Part shown: positions 18,391-27,245 of the stretch, in pieces
How positions within the stretch are numbered: position 1 is the stretch's first letter
Layout: each line of letters opens with the position of its first letter
NCBI RefSeq assembly: GCF_000422885.1
Contig: NZ_AUGX01000017.1
Coordinates: 1 to 64,000, forward strand
Direction: 5' to 3'
Source of the DNA: Ottowia thiooxydans DSM 14619
GTDB lineage: Bacteria > Pseudomonadota > Gammaproteobacteria > Burkholderiales > Burkholderiaceae_C
DNA length: 64,000 nucleotides
The notes under the pieces: generated by a model
The model's input: only the letters and a program-made list of their open reading frames with translations
Database searches by the model: none
What the model was told of the DNA's origin: nothing
Program-made: the position numbers and the translations under genes

Positions 18391-19173
18391 ATGGCTTACA
18401 GCATAGATTTGTCCGGCCGCGTGGCCCTCATCACAGGTGCCTCCAGCGGCCTGGGAGCTCACTTTGCGCGCACCCTCGCTCGCGCCGGTGCCGGTGTGGT
18501 GCTGGCCAGCCGCCGCCTTGAAAAATTGAAGGATCTGCGCGCCCGCATTGAAGGCGAAGGCGGCGATGCCCACGTGATCGAGTGCGATGTCAATGACCTG
18601 GACTCCATCAAATCCGCCGTAGCGCACGCCGAGACCGAGATGGGCTCGATCGACATCCTGATCAACAACTCAGGGGTAAGTACCACTCAGCGCCTTCAGG
18701 ATGTCACCGAGGAAGACTTCAACTTCATCTTTGATACCAACGTACGGGGCGCGTTCTTTGTGGCTCAGGAAGTGGGCAAACGCATGATCGCTCGCTCCAA
18801 AGGCGCCGCTCCCGGCAGCTTTACGGGTGGCCGTATCATCAATATCGCCAGCATGGCGGGTTTGAAGGTGCTGCCCCAGATCGGCGTGTACTGCATGAGC
18901 AAGGCCGCTGTCATCCAGATGACCAAGGCCATGGCGATGGAATGGGGCCGCTTTGGGATCAATGTGAATGCCATATGCCCTGGCTACATCGATACCGAGA
19001 TCAATCACGAGCATTGGAAAACAGAGCAGGGCCAGAAGCTCATCAATATGCTTCCCCGCAAGCGCATAGGCGATCCCAAAGATCTGGACGCGGTTCTGAT
19101 GATGTTGGCCTCTGATGCAAGCCATTTCGTCAATGGCGCGGTGATTGCGGCCGATGACGGTTTCGCGATCTAA
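18391..19173 (+). CDS. SDR-family oxidoreductase
   Basis: The 260-residue product starts at the ATG at 18391 with AAGAAGGA ahead. It shows the classical short-chain dehydrogenase pattern: TGASSGLG for the cofactor, NNSGVS, a catalytic Ser in INIASMAG and Tyr-x-x-x-Lys in YCMSK. The sequence around residue 34 (VLASRRLEKL, with Arg-Arg) suggests NADP(H). It is divergent from the ETF-QO gene and followed by a thioesterase gene, so a role on a 3-hydroxyacyl-CoA is possible. The substrate is not known. Confidence 0.9.
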   Translation: MAYSIDLSGRVALITGASSGLGAHFARTLARAGAGVVLASRRLEKLKDLRARIEGEGGDAHVIECDVNDLDSIKSAVAHAETEMGSIDILINNSGVSTTQRLQDVTEEDFNFIFDTNVRGAFFVAQEVGKRMIARSKGAAPGSFTGGRIINIASMAGLKVLPQIGVYCMSKAAVIQMTKAMAMEWGRFGINVNAICPGYIDTEINHEHWKTEQGQKLINMLPRKRIGDPKDLDAVLMMLASDASHFVNGAVIAADDGFAI

Positions 19174-19190
19174 GAATCGTCAGGGTTTCC

Positions 19191-19220
19191 GTCATCCCGC
19201 CTGATCGGGACTGGCGGAAG
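19191..19220. repeat. Degraded GTCATCCCC-type repeat
   Basis: CCGTCATCCCGCC followed by an imperfect inversion ending CTGGCGG. It resembles the intact repeat at 13777-13828 and lies between the SDR and thioesterase genes. Confidence 0.4.
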
Positions 19221-19251
19221 CAACTTCAAGCTCACACATCAAGAAATATCA

Positions 19252-19674
19252 ATGAAGATCGAAATTCCAGAGCGCAAGAAGCTCGTTTTCGAAAGCCGCA
19301 TTCCCGTGCGCTGGGGCGATATGGATGCCATGAGGCACCTGAACAACGCCACCTATTTCCGCTACATGGAAACGGCACGCATCGACTGGTTTCACACGTT
19401 GGGCTGTGTGCCTGCCACCTCGCAAGAAGGCCCGGTGATCGTGAACGCGTTCTGCAATTTTTATCGGCAGTTCGAGTACCCCGATGAAGTGCTCATCAAA
19501 ATGTATGTCAGCGACCCCAGGCGCACCACCTTTGAGAGTTGGGCCACCATGGAGAGCGTTTCCGAGCCCGGCGTAATACGCGCTGCCGGTGGCGCGACCA
19601 CCATCTGGGTGAATTTTGCTCAGCAAAAGGCCGTTGACCTTCCGGAAAGCCTGCGAACCCTCATCGGCGATTGA
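19252..19674 (+). CDS. Acyl-CoA thioesterase (4HBT hot-dog fold)
   Basis: A 140-residue single hot-dog protein. VRWGDMDAMRHLNNATYFRYME is represented here by WGDMDAMRHLNN, the motif with the catalytic Asp of the 4-hydroxybenzoyl-CoA thioesterase class, followed by TYFRYMETARIDWF. These enzymes hydrolyse acyl-CoA thioesters in the cytoplasm. It follows the SDR gene by 78 bases, and its last 14 bases overlap the end of a convergent glycosyltransferase gene. Confidence 0.9.
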   Translation: MKIEIPERKKLVFESRIPVRWGDMDAMRHLNNATYFRYMETARIDWFHTLGCVPATSQEGPVIVNAFCNFYRQFEYPDEVLIKMYVSDPRRTTFESWATMESVSEPGVIRAAGGATTIWVNFAQQKAVDLPESLRTLIGD

Positions 19675-20677
19675 CTTGCCTGATAGGCACCAAAGCCTGC
19701 TCGAATTGCCGGCTGGCCTGGGGCCAGTTGAACTGTTCCGCATGGCGGCGAACGCCGTCACGAGGTTTCCCTAGCGCGGCCAGACAGGCCGCTCTGAGAT
19801 CCATATCTATGGCCCCGCCGGGTGAGGCGTGACCCACCACGTCGATGGGGCCTGGTACGGGATAAGCCGCCACTGGCGTGCCGCACGCCATCGACTCAGC
19901 CATCACCAGGCCAAAGGTGTCTGTAACGCTGGGGAACACCATCACATCCGCGGTGCGATAGACCGCTGCCAGATCGTCCCCACTCATCACCCCGAACCAG
20001 CGCGCATTGGGGTAGCGCGCTTTCAGCTTCGCTTCCTCCGGCCCGGTACCTGCCACCCATTTTTCACCCGGAAGATCGAGTTCTAGGAATTTGTGAACTT
20101 GTTTTTCCACGGCCAATCGGCCCACATACAGGAAGACCGGCCCAGCGCCGCGCTCCAGCCTGGGGCCTTCGGGCGAGAACGCATCCAGATTCACTCCGCG
20201 GGACCATAGCCGGGCCCTTTTGAAGCCGCGCGCCTTGAGGTCATCAACGATAGCCGGCGTGGGGGCCAGCGTGCCCTCACCTGCGTTGTGGAATTTGCGC
20301 AAAAGCGCGTAGCTCCAATCCACCGGCAGACGTACCCGTGCATGCACGTACTCCGGAAATCGGCTGTGATAGGCGGTAGTGAAAGGCCAACCGCGCCGCA
20401 TGGCCACACCCCGGGCCGCCCAGCCTAGCGGGCCTTCAGTCGCTATGTGCAGGCAATCTGGCCCCACGGCATCAATACGACGTGCCGCGGCAGCGCGCGT
20501 GGCCAAGGCGAGCGATATTTCAGGATACGTGGGGCAAGGCACCGACTTGAAATCCAAAGGCGAAAGAATGTGCGTGGTATGCCCCATGGCGCGCAGCTCT
20601 CGCGTGGTCATTTTCAGCGTGCGCACCACGCCATTGACTTGCGGCTCCCAAGCGTCGGTCACGATCATGATCTTCAT
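19661..20677 (-). CDS. GT4-family glycosyltransferase (mannosyltransferase-like)
   Basis: A 338-residue GT-B enzyme beginning MKIMIVTDAWEPQVNGVV, as in GDP-mannose-dependent alpha-mannosyltransferases. It has FTTAYHSRFPEYVHAR, PVFLYVGRLAVEKQV, and a C-terminal donor site VFPSVTDTFGLVMAESMACG (given as PSVTDTFGLVMAE) with the conserved Glu. It probably works at the inner face of the membrane on a lipid acceptor. Its start overlaps the lplT stop by 4 bases (ATGA), so the two are likely co-translated and may both serve membrane lipid handling. Confidence 0.9.
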   Translation of the reverse strand: MKIMIVTDAWEPQVNGVVRTLKMTTRELRAMGHTTHILSPLDFKSVPCPTYPEISLALATRAAAARRIDAVGPDCLHIATEGPLGWAARGVAMRRGWPFTTAYHSRFPEYVHARVRLPVDWSYALLRKFHNAGEGTLAPTPAIVDDLKARGFKRARLWSRGVNLDAFSPEGPRLERGAGPVFLYVGRLAVEKQVHKFLELDLPGEKWVAGTGPEEAKLKARYPNARWFGVMSGDDLAAVYRTADVMVFPSVTDTFGLVMAESMACGTPVAAYPVPGPIDVVGHASPGGAIDMDLRAACLAALGKPRDGVRRHAEQFNWPQASRQFEQALVPIRQVNRR

Positions 20678-22002
20678 GGTTGCTTTTCTTTCAAAGGTCT
20701 TTCCGGATCAGGCTGCACCCAGCGGACACCCTGGCCTGAATAGGTCACAGAGACGCACGCCTTCCGGTATTGCCACATCAATAAGGCCACCCCGCCGGCC
20801 ACGAATACGCCCAACAGGAGCGCCAGTTGATGCAGCGGCCATCCCGCCACCTGCAAACCTGCGTAGGCGCCCAACATGGCCAGCACACAAAGGTTTTCGC
20901 TGAAGTTCTGAACCGCGATGGACTCGCCAGAGCCCAAGGGGCGGTCAGAATTGCAACTTGGACGGCCGCCCAGCAATACCTGACCACGATGCTGAAGGAG
21001 CGCGTTCATAGGCACCACGAGGAACCCCGTCAGGGCCCCCACAACCACCATGAGTGGAGCAGCCACCATCACGCTCTGCACGAAGGTCATCATCGGCACC
21101 ACAAGGCCAATCAACACGCCCAGCCCCAGCAACTGCGGCGCCTGCTCCAGCGTGACCCAGCGGCCTGCTGCCAGCGCCCCCAACCCTATTCCCACCGCCA
21201 CCAAACCCTGAAGGTAGGCAGCTCCTGACAGGGAGAGCCCAAGCTCTTGCTGCGCCCACGCCAGCACCACGAACTGCAAGGTAGCACCCGCCCCCCAGAA
21301 CAGTGTGGTGACCCCCAAGGAAATTCCCGCCAAGGGGTCACGCCACAACACGCCTTGGGCTCGTACAAAACGTTCCATCAACTCGCCCAGGGAAAGCTGC
21401 ATCGCCCGTAGCTGGGCGCCGCTCGCCGGAATAACCCAATTCAGCGCCGCAGCCACCACATACAGCGTGAGAACCATCATCAGCGCCACCGACAGGGGTG
21501 AGTCAACCGGTAACCAAGCGCCAAGCTCCCGCACCAACTCCCAAGCCAGCAATGGCCCCACCAACCCACCACCCAGCATGGTGCCCAGAACGATGGCCCC
21601 CACGGTGGTCACCTCCAGCCAACCGTTGGCGTGCACCAGTCGATCTGTAGGCGCCAACTCCGCCATCAGCCCATACTTTGCAGGGGAGTAAACAGCCGCT
21701 CCGACTCCCGCGATCGCAAAAGCCAACAACGGGTCAACTCCGGAAGCGATCAGCACACATCCCAGCGCCTTGAGAGCGTTGGCGGCGAACATCACCCTGC
21801 CCTTGGGCCAACGATCAGCTATCGCTCCCACAGCGGGCGCCAGCCCCACGTACGCCAGGGTGAACATCGCTTTGAGCAGTGGTGCGAGCCACATGTTCTG
21901 GCCAGTCTCTTTCAGCCACGCCATCGCCACGATCAACAAGGCGCTGTCAGCCAACCCCGACACAAACTGTGCCGCCACAAGAAAGCCGATGCCGCGCTTC
22001 AT
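20674..22002 (-). CDS. lplT: Lysophospholipid transporter LplT
   Basis: A 442-residue MFS protein with about twelve hydrophobic segments. Its start MKRGIGFLVAAQFVSGLADSA and later VYSPAKYGLMAEL and ANGWLEVTTVGAI match LplT, which flips lysophospholipids inward across the inner membrane for re-acylation. In enterobacteria lplT is joined to the acyltransferase gene aas; here the coupled partner is a glycosyltransferase instead. Confidence 0.92.
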   Translation of the reverse strand: MKRGIGFLVAAQFVSGLADSALLIVAMAWLKETGQNMWLAPLLKAMFTLAYVGLAPAVGAIADRWPKGRVMFAANALKALGCVLIASGVDPLLAFAIAGVGAAVYSPAKYGLMAELAPTDRLVHANGWLEVTTVGAIVLGTMLGGGLVGPLLAWELVRELGAWLPVDSPLSVALMMVLTLYVVAAALNWVIPASGAQLRAMQLSLGELMERFVRAQGVLWRDPLAGISLGVTTLFWGAGATLQFVVLAWAQQELGLSLSGAAYLQGLVAVGIGLGALAAGRWVTLEQAPQLLGLGVLIGLVVPMMTFVQSVMVAAPLMVVVGALTGFLVVPMNALLQHRGQVLLGGRPSCNSDRPLGSGESIAVQNFSENLCVLAMLGAYAGLQVAGWPLHQLALLLGVFVAGGVALLMWQYRKACVSVTYSGQGVRWVQPDPERPLKEKQP

Positions 22003-22130
22003 CGCGCAGCGCTACCAGTCCACTGAAACAGGCTCATTGGACGATTGGAACGAGCTAGTGTGAAAGCGGGATGACGGTTAGAAGGCGGTCAGACGTGGGA
22101 TGAGCAAGCGCTATTGCAGGGGAAATATTT

Positions 22131-22150
22131 TTGGTATACCATAATACCAA
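22131..22150. promoter_or_regulatory. Probable GntR (FCD-type) operator
   Basis: TTGGTAT (22131-22137) and ATACCAA (22144-22150) form an inverted repeat, and TGGTATACCA (22132-22141) inside it is a perfect palindrome. The TGG/CCA form suits FadR/FCD-type GntR regulators. It lies 21 bases before a Bug gene whose operon ends with such a regulator. Confidence 0.6.
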
Positions 22151-22170
22151 CATACAAATGGAGACCTCCC

Positions 22171-23175
22171 ATGACAGCACCTCATCACCCCACCGGCTTG
22201 ACAAAACGGCTTGCCCACCAATTTCGGCTCATGGCGATTGGGCTCGCATGCGCCAGTACGGCTGCCTTTGCTGCCTTCCCTGAAAAGCCGGTCACGCTGG
22301 TGGTGCCTTTCGCGCCAGGTGGCAGCTCAGACAATATTGGCCGCACCCTTGGGCAGCCTCTGGCCGAAAAGTTGGGGCAACCTGTGGTCATCGAGAACGT
22401 CGCGGGTGCAGGGGGTGTACTCGGTACGCAGCGCACAGTGCGCGCACAGCCTGACGGCTACACGGTGCTCCTCGGATCAGGCTCTGAAATCCTGATCAAC
22501 AAGCTCATCAATCCTGGCATTTCATACGATGCATCCCGCGACCTGACGCCTGTGGTTTTCATCGGTACAGGGCCTATGGTGTTGCTCGGCAAACCCGGCT
22601 TGCCAGCCAATAACATCGCCGAACTGCTGCAGCTCGCTCGCTCTAAACCAGGGATGTTGAGCTACGGTTCAGCCGGCAACGGGACGCCCATGCATGTGGC
22701 CGGTGAACTGTTGAAAATGCGGGCCAACATCTCCATGACTCATGTGCCCTACCGCGGTGCGGCGCCTGCTCTGGTTGACTTGCTGGGTGGCCAGATTGAT
22801 CTGGCCGTTTCCACACTGAGTGCGGCCCAGACCTACATCAAGAGCGGCCGCGTGAAAGCGCTCGCCGTCACCGGAGCGAAGCCTTCCGAACTTGCACCAG
22901 ACATCCCTGCCATGGGAATGCAACCGGGCCTTACCGGGTTTGATCTAGGGGTGTGGTTCGGCCTCTTCGTTCCGGCAAAAACATCACCAGAAGTGGTGCG
23001 GAAGATCCAGACCGCTGCACAGCAAGTGCTGGCTGACCCGGCTGTGCGCACCCGCCTGGCTGAGCAGGGCGTGAGCGCCTCGGGTGAATCCGCCGAGAGC
23101 CTTCGCAAATTCATGGCCGCCGAAACCGAAAAATATCGTGCGGTCGTCAAGGCAGCCAACATCACCGCTGAGTGA
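22171..23175 (+). CDS. Bug/TctC-family periplasmic solute-binding protein
   Basis: I take the ATG at 22171 (GGAGA ahead) rather than an upstream frame opening at 22114 that runs through the operator. The 334-residue product has a signal peptide ending near STAAFA, then AFPEKPVTLVVPFAPGG, GQPVVIENVAGAGG, QPDGYTVLLG and VPYRGAAPALVDLLGGQI. It is first in a likely operon with an amino-acid-synthesis family protein, an alpha/beta hydrolase and a GntR regulator. It probably captures that pathway's substrate, which is unknown. No membrane partner is nearby. Confidence 0.9.
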   Translation: MTAPHHPTGLTKRLAHQFRLMAIGLACASTAAFAAFPEKPVTLVVPFAPGGSSDNIGRTLGQPLAEKLGQPVVIENVAGAGGVLGTQRTVRAQPDGYTVLLGSGSEILINKLINPGISYDASRDLTPVVFIGTGPMVLLGKPGLPANNIAELLQLARSKPGMLSYGSAGNGTPMHVAGELLKMRANISMTHVPYRGAAPALVDLLGGQIDLAVSTLSAAQTYIKSGRVKALAVTGAKPSELAPDIPAMGMQPGLTGFDLGVWFGLFVPAKTSPEVVRKIQTAAQQVLADPAVRTRLAEQGVSASGESAESLRKFMAAETEKYRAVVKAANITAE

Positions 23176-23207
23176 GTCACTCCACCTCTCACATCGAAGA
23201 AATCCAC

Positions 23208-23795
23208 ATGAACGCCAATATCCGCAAGATCGTCACCTATTCCGAAGAAACCCGCATTGAAGGCGGCAAACAAGCTGCCCGTCCGCTGACGATGTACGGG
23301 GTGGCTGCAGTGCTTGCCAACCCATGGGCTGGCCGTGGCTTTGTGGAAGATCTTCAGCCTGAAATCCGTGCCATCGCCCCCATTCTTGGTGAGCTACTGA
23401 CTTCAGCCATCCTGCGCCAAACGGGTTCAGGCGAGGTGATCGAGGGGTATGGCAAGGCTGCTGTCGTCGGTACGTCTGGAGAAGTGGAACACGCCTCTGC
23501 ACTCATCCATACGCTGCACTTCGGCAATTTCTATCGCAAAGCGGTGGGCGCCAAGAGCTACCTGAGCTTCACCAACGTGCGCGGAGGGCCGAACTGCTCC
23601 ATAGCCATCCCTATGATGCACAAGAACGACGAAGGCATGCGCTCGCACTACCTGACGCTGCAATTCGCGATCAATGACTCCCCCGCCCCAGACGAGATCG
23701 TCGTGGCCCTGGGCGCCTCGATCGGCGGCCGCCCACATCATCGCATCGGCGACCGCTATCAGGATCTGAAAGAGCTCGGCAGCAATGATGCGTGA
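23208..23795 (+). CDS. Amino-acid synthesis family protein (AA_synth, DUF1185-like)
   Basis: The 195-residue product (ATG at 23208) carries NIRKIVTYSEETRIEGG, GRGFVEDLQPEIRAIAPILG, AAVVGTSGEVEHASALIHT and ASIGGRPHHRIGDRYQDL, which I recognise as the AA_synth family. Its members occur in catabolic clusters of Burkholderiales with Bug proteins and hydrolases; the biochemical role is not established. The family name comes from old genetic data and should not be read as a function. It overlaps the next gene by 11 bases. Confidence 0.75.
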   Translation: MNANIRKIVTYSEETRIEGGKQAARPLTMYGVAAVLANPWAGRGFVEDLQPEIRAIAPILGELLTSAILRQTGSGEVIEGYGKAAVVGTSGEVEHASALIHTLHFGNFYRKAVGAKSYLSFTNVRGGPNCSIAIPMMHKNDEGMRSHYLTLQFAINDSPAPDEIVVALGASIGGRPHHRIGDRYQDLKELGSNDA

Positions 23796-24600
23796 GGACA
23801 TCACCTTGTACGCCCCCGATGGAACGGCCTACGCCGTTCACGGCGAAGGCGAACCTGTGGTGTTGATCCATGGTGTCGGTATGCAGCACGGGGTCTGGGC
23901 GCCGCAGATTGAAGATCTGGCGCGCTCGCATCAAGTGATTGCCTACGACATGCTTGGCCACGGCGGCAGCCCCTTGCCACCAGACGATGCAAGATTGCAA
24001 GACTACGCAGAGCAGCTTGAACGCCTTCTGGATCATCTGGGCATTCCTGCAGCCAACGTGGCAGGGCATTCAATGGGTGCCTTGGTGGCTATGGAGTTCG
24101 CGTTGCGGCACCCTTCAAGGACATCGCGCCTGGCTGCCCTCAATGCAGTCTTTCGCCGAACGCCCGAGCAGCGTGCAGCCGTTCAATCGCGCTCCGAGGC
24201 TCTGGACCAATCGGGTGTGCAGGCCACCATTGGCTCTACCATTTCCCGCTGGTTTGGCGATCCCGTGCCAGCTTCGCTGCAATCCATGGCGACTACCGTC
24301 GCAGGCTATCTGCGGGATGTTCACCCAGAAGGCTACGCCCGCACTTACAGGCTCTTCTCCTCATCCGACGAAGCGCACGCGGGCAAGCTGCATCAGTTGA
24401 CCATGCCCACGCTGTTTCTCACCGGCGAGTTCGACGCCAACTCGTCACCGGAAATGTCAGAATCAATGAGCAAGGAAGTGCCTCAATCGATCGTCGAAAT
24501 CATCCCCGGCGAGCGGCACATGATGACCGTAGTGGCACCCGATGCGGTCAACCAGAGTCTGCGCAATTGGCTTGCCTTTCGGCGTGATATTCAGACGTGA
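23785..24600 (+). CDS. Alpha/beta hydrolase
   Basis: A 271-residue alpha/beta-fold enzyme. The nucleophile is the Ser of AGHSMGALVAM, the oxyanion region is VVLIHGVGM, the acid is probably the Asp of FLTGEFDANSS, and the His lies in PGERHMMTV. The layout resembles meta-cleavage-product hydrolases and enol-lactonases, but the substrate is open. Two adjacent ATG codons (23785, 23788) could start it. It overlaps the preceding gene, so translation is probably coupled. Confidence 0.85.
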   Translation: MMREDITLYAPDGTAYAVHGEGEPVVLIHGVGMQHGVWAPQIEDLARSHQVIAYDMLGHGGSPLPPDDARLQDYAEQLERLLDHLGIPAANVAGHSMGALVAMEFALRHPSRTSRLAALNAVFRRTPEQRAAVQSRSEALDQSGVQATIGSTISRWFGDPVPASLQSMATTVAGYLRDVHPEGYARTYRLFSSSDEAHAGKLHQLTMPTLFLTGEFDANSSPEMSESMSKEVPQSIVEIIPGERHMMTVVAPDAVNQSLRNWLAFRRDIQT

Positions 24601-24636
24601 AATACTTGCGCCTCGGAGAATGTACTGAGGAACGCC

Positions 24637-25326
24637 ATGACTACGCCCCGCCCAGCCTCGCTGAAGGTTGACCGCAGCGCCAAGACGCTGCGCGAGCTTT
24701 CGCTTGAAAAGATGCGAGATGCCATCTGGAATGGGCATTTCAAACCCGGAGAACGGCTGGTAGAGCGCAATCTTTGCGAACAGCTGGAGGTTAGCCGCTC
24801 CATCGTGCGGGAAGTCCTGCGCCACCTCGAAACTGAAGGCCTGGTGGAATCGGGCAGTCAGCAAGGCCCGGTCGTTGCCACGCTGACAGCTGATCAAGCC
24901 GCTCAAATCTATGAAATCCGCGCCTTGCTCGAAGGGCATGCGGCCCATACGTGCGCCGAGAAAGCCGATGCCGCAGCCATCCAGCGGCTCGTTTCGTTAA
25001 ACGCAGCCACGCAGGAGGCGTTTCGCAAAGACGATTTCCACGAAGTACTGGTACGGACCACTGCTTTCTACGAAGCCCTGTTCAACGAAGCCGGGCTTAG
25101 CATGGCGTGGGAGGTGGTTCAGTCGCTCAATGCACGCATCAACCGCCTGCGTGTCATGACCATCAGTTCGCCCGGACGCAAGAAAGAAGCTGCAGACGAG
25201 ATGAGCAAAATCGTCGAAGCACTCCAAAAGCGTGATTCGAAGGCGGCGCAGCAGGCTTCGCAGGCGCATGTTCAGCGCGTGGCCCAGATCGCCGCCGAGC
25301 GCTTGCGCGAAAGCGGCGTGGCCTGA
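24637..25326 (+). CDS. GntR-family regulator (FCD domain)
   Basis: A 229-residue protein with an N-terminal GntR winged helix (MRDAIWNGHFKPGERLVE, LCEQLEVSRSIVREVLRHLE) and a C-terminal all-helical FCD domain. EIRALLEGHAAHTCAEK marks the start of FCD, and the later helices may hold the metal/carboxylate-binding residues. It is the last gene of the Bug-led operon. The palindrome at 22131-22150 is the natural candidate for its binding site, which would make it autoregulated. Confidence 0.9.
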   Translation: MTTPRPASLKVDRSAKTLRELSLEKMRDAIWNGHFKPGERLVERNLCEQLEVSRSIVREVLRHLETEGLVESGSQQGPVVATLTADQAAQIYEIRALLEGHAAHTCAEKADAAAIQRLVSLNAATQEAFRKDDFHEVLVRTTAFYEALFNEAGLSMAWEVVQSLNARINRLRVMTISSPGRKKEAADEMSKIVEALQKRDSKAAQQASQAHVQRVAQIAAERLRESGVA

Positions 25327-25354
25327 GAATGACCTAACGCCCACTACCCACCTA

Positions 25355-26110
25355 TCAGCGCCTCACGACAGCCCGGTAGGTGAATTGATCCGGCAGGCTG
25401 TACATATCAGAATAGAACAATGCGAGCCCCGTCAGGTCATGGGGCACGAAGCGCATGTACAGCAAAGGCGTATCCGCAGGAACCTTGAGCAAAACACCTC
25501 GCATCCACCCGGCCTTCACGGCGGAGGCTGAAATCTGAGTGCGATCCAGACGGAAGCCCAACTCGTCTTCCAACAAGTTCATGGCGTCTTCATCGGCGAG
25601 GCGAGAAGCCAGGATCTCACGGCCCAGCGTGGGCTCGTAATACGCTTGAAAAAACGCGGCCGGCACGCCATCTGCCATGCGCACGGTGCGCACGACGGTG
25701 ACCGGCGTACGAGGCGCCAGCTTGAGCGCCCGGGCCACGCGAGCAGGCGCCGGACCCGTCCGCGTGCTGAAAGTTCGCCCGCTCGCCGCACGGCCGTGTG
25801 TACGCAAAAGCTCGTTGAAACCCGCCAGCATCCCCAGACGTGATGATCCAGCGGGACGCGTGACGAAACTGCCTTTACCGTTCTTCGTCTCAATGAGGCC
25901 TTCAGATTGGAGCTCGTTCAAAGCTTGTCTGATGGTGATTCGACTCACGCCAAAAGCCAATTGAAGTTGAGCCTCCGATGGAAGCTTTTGGCCTGCCGGA
26001 AGGCGTTTTTCAAGGATGTCCTCACGTAGACGCCCCTTGATCTGTGCAAACAGAGGGATCTCGCCAACTGCGTCGGCACTAGGAAAAGTTGGGGCGCTGG
26101 AGCTTGTCAT
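25355..26110 (-). CDS. GntR-family regulator (HutC/UTRA type)
   Basis: A 251-residue protein with a GntR head (FAQIKGRLREDILEKRLPAG, LQLAFGVSRITIRQALNELQ, GLIETKNGKGSFVT) and a UTRA effector domain of the HutC type (VVRTVRMADGVPAAFFQAYY, near the end LLYMRFVPHDLTGLALFYSD). It is divergent from the acyl-CoA operon at 26280-32727 and probably controls it through two inverted repeats in the shared control region. The effector could be an acyl-CoA or acid of that pathway. Confidence 0.9.
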   Translation of the reverse strand: MTSSSAPTFPSADAVGEIPLFAQIKGRLREDILEKRLPAGQKLPSEAQLQLAFGVSRITIRQALNELQSEGLIETKNGKGSFVTRPAGSSRLGMLAGFNELLRTHGRAASGRTFSTRTGPAPARVARALKLAPRTPVTVVRTVRMADGVPAAFFQAYYEPTLGREILASRLADEDAMNLLEDELGFRLDRTQISASAVKAGWMRGVLLKVPADTPLLYMRFVPHDLTGLALFYSDMYSLPDQFTYRAVVRR

Positions 26111-26168
26111 GTGTCCGGAGCAGGCGTCACGTCGAGTTTGTATCAGCTTAGTGTAGCCCCATTAGCCA

Positions 26169-26223
26169 ACCTGTCATATCAGGTATTGCCACGCCGAGTT
26201 TTTCAACCTATCATGACAGGTTG
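26169..26223. promoter_or_regulatory. Two operator-like inverted repeats between HutC-type gene and Bug-led operon
   Basis: Site 1 is ACCTG-TCATAT-CAGGT (26169-26184). Site 2 is CAACCT-ATCATGAC-AGGTTG (26204-26223). Their centres are 37 bases apart, about 3.5 turns, and the half-site sequences are shared. Both suit a dimeric GntR/HutC regulator. Confidence 0.6.
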
Positions 26224-26279
26224 AAGCATCCGGTGAATACGACAAACCGGTGCCTTCATCCAACTAAAGGAGACACTCA

Positions 26280-27245
26280 ATGAACCTTCGGCACCTGTTT
26301 CAATCCCTGGCCGCTATCGCCGCGGTGACCATCCTGGGCAGCTCAGCTCACGCCGCTGATGCCTACCCTTCCAAGCCGATCAAGATCGTCGTGCCCTATG
26401 CGGCCGGCGGGGTGGTTGATGTGCAGACGCGGGCCCTCACGCAGACCATGTCTGAGCTGCTGAAGACCCCTATCGTGGTGGAAGCCAAACCCGGCGCCAG
26501 CGGGAGCATTGCGGCGGAATCCGTTTCCCAGGCCGCCCCGGATGGGTACACCCTGATCGTCTCCGCGAGCTTCCTGAATGCCGCTCCGCTGCTGGAAAGC
26601 AATCTGCGCTGGTCACCCAAGCAGTTCACACCGGTAGGGCGCTTCTCCCTCTCACCCAGCTACTTCGCCGTGCCTGCCACCTCACCGGCCCGTACCGTGA
26701 AAGAGTTTGTGGAGATGGCCAAAAAGGCGCCCAAGCCACTGCAATACGCCAACGGCGGAAACGGAACACCTCAGCACATTGCCAACGAATTGTTCAGCGC
26801 AGAAGCGGGACTCCGCCTTGAACCAGTGATGTACAAAGGTGCGCCACCCACGGTGCCTGATCTGATCAACGGGCTGATCTCCATGGCGGTGCTGCCCTCT
26901 TCCGTAGCCTACCCCCAGTTCCAAGGCGGCAAGCTGCGCGCCCTGGCCATCATGAGCAATGCCCGCTCGGCCCAGCTGCCAGATGTGCCAACCATCGCAG
27001 AGGCCGGCTATCCCGGTGCTGCAGTGCTCTCCTGGTACGGCTTGCATGCGCCTGCCGGCACGCCACAGGAAGTCATCCGAACTTTAGAGGCAGCGATGCG
27101 GCAAGCGTGCGCCGGTGCAGACGTCAAACAGCGCCTGGTCTCGGCTGGCGGCGAAGAAGCGTTCATGGGGACACAGGACTTTTCTGCCTTCATCAGCAGG
27201 GACGCCCAGCAATGGGCAAAGGCAGTGAAGGTGATCTCAAAATGA
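26280..27245 (+). CDS. Bug/TctC-family periplasmic solute-binding protein
   Basis: A 321-residue protein with a signal peptide ending near SSAHAADA, then YPSKPIKIVVPYAAGGVVD, TPIVVEAKPGASGSIAAE, APDGYTLIVSA and NGGNGTPQHIANELF. AAGGAGA precedes the ATG by 9 bases. It is the first gene of a tight operon for acyl-CoA breakdown, so the ligand is probably an organic acid that is later activated to its CoA ester. It overlaps the next gene by 4 bases (ATGA). Confidence 0.92.
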   Translation: MNLRHLFQSLAAIAAVTILGSSAHAADAYPSKPIKIVVPYAAGGVVDVQTRALTQTMSELLKTPIVVEAKPGASGSIAAESVSQAAPDGYTLIVSASFLNAAPLLESNLRWSPKQFTPVGRFSLSPSYFAVPATSPARTVKEFVEMAKKAPKPLQYANGGNGTPQHIANELFSAEAGLRLEPVMYKGAPPTVPDLINGLISMAVLPSSVAYPQFQGGKLRALAIMSNARSAQLPDVPTIAEAGYPGAAVLSWYGLHAPAGTPQEVIRTLEAAMRQACAGADVKQRLVSAGGEEAFMGTQDFSAFISRDAQQWAKAVKVISK

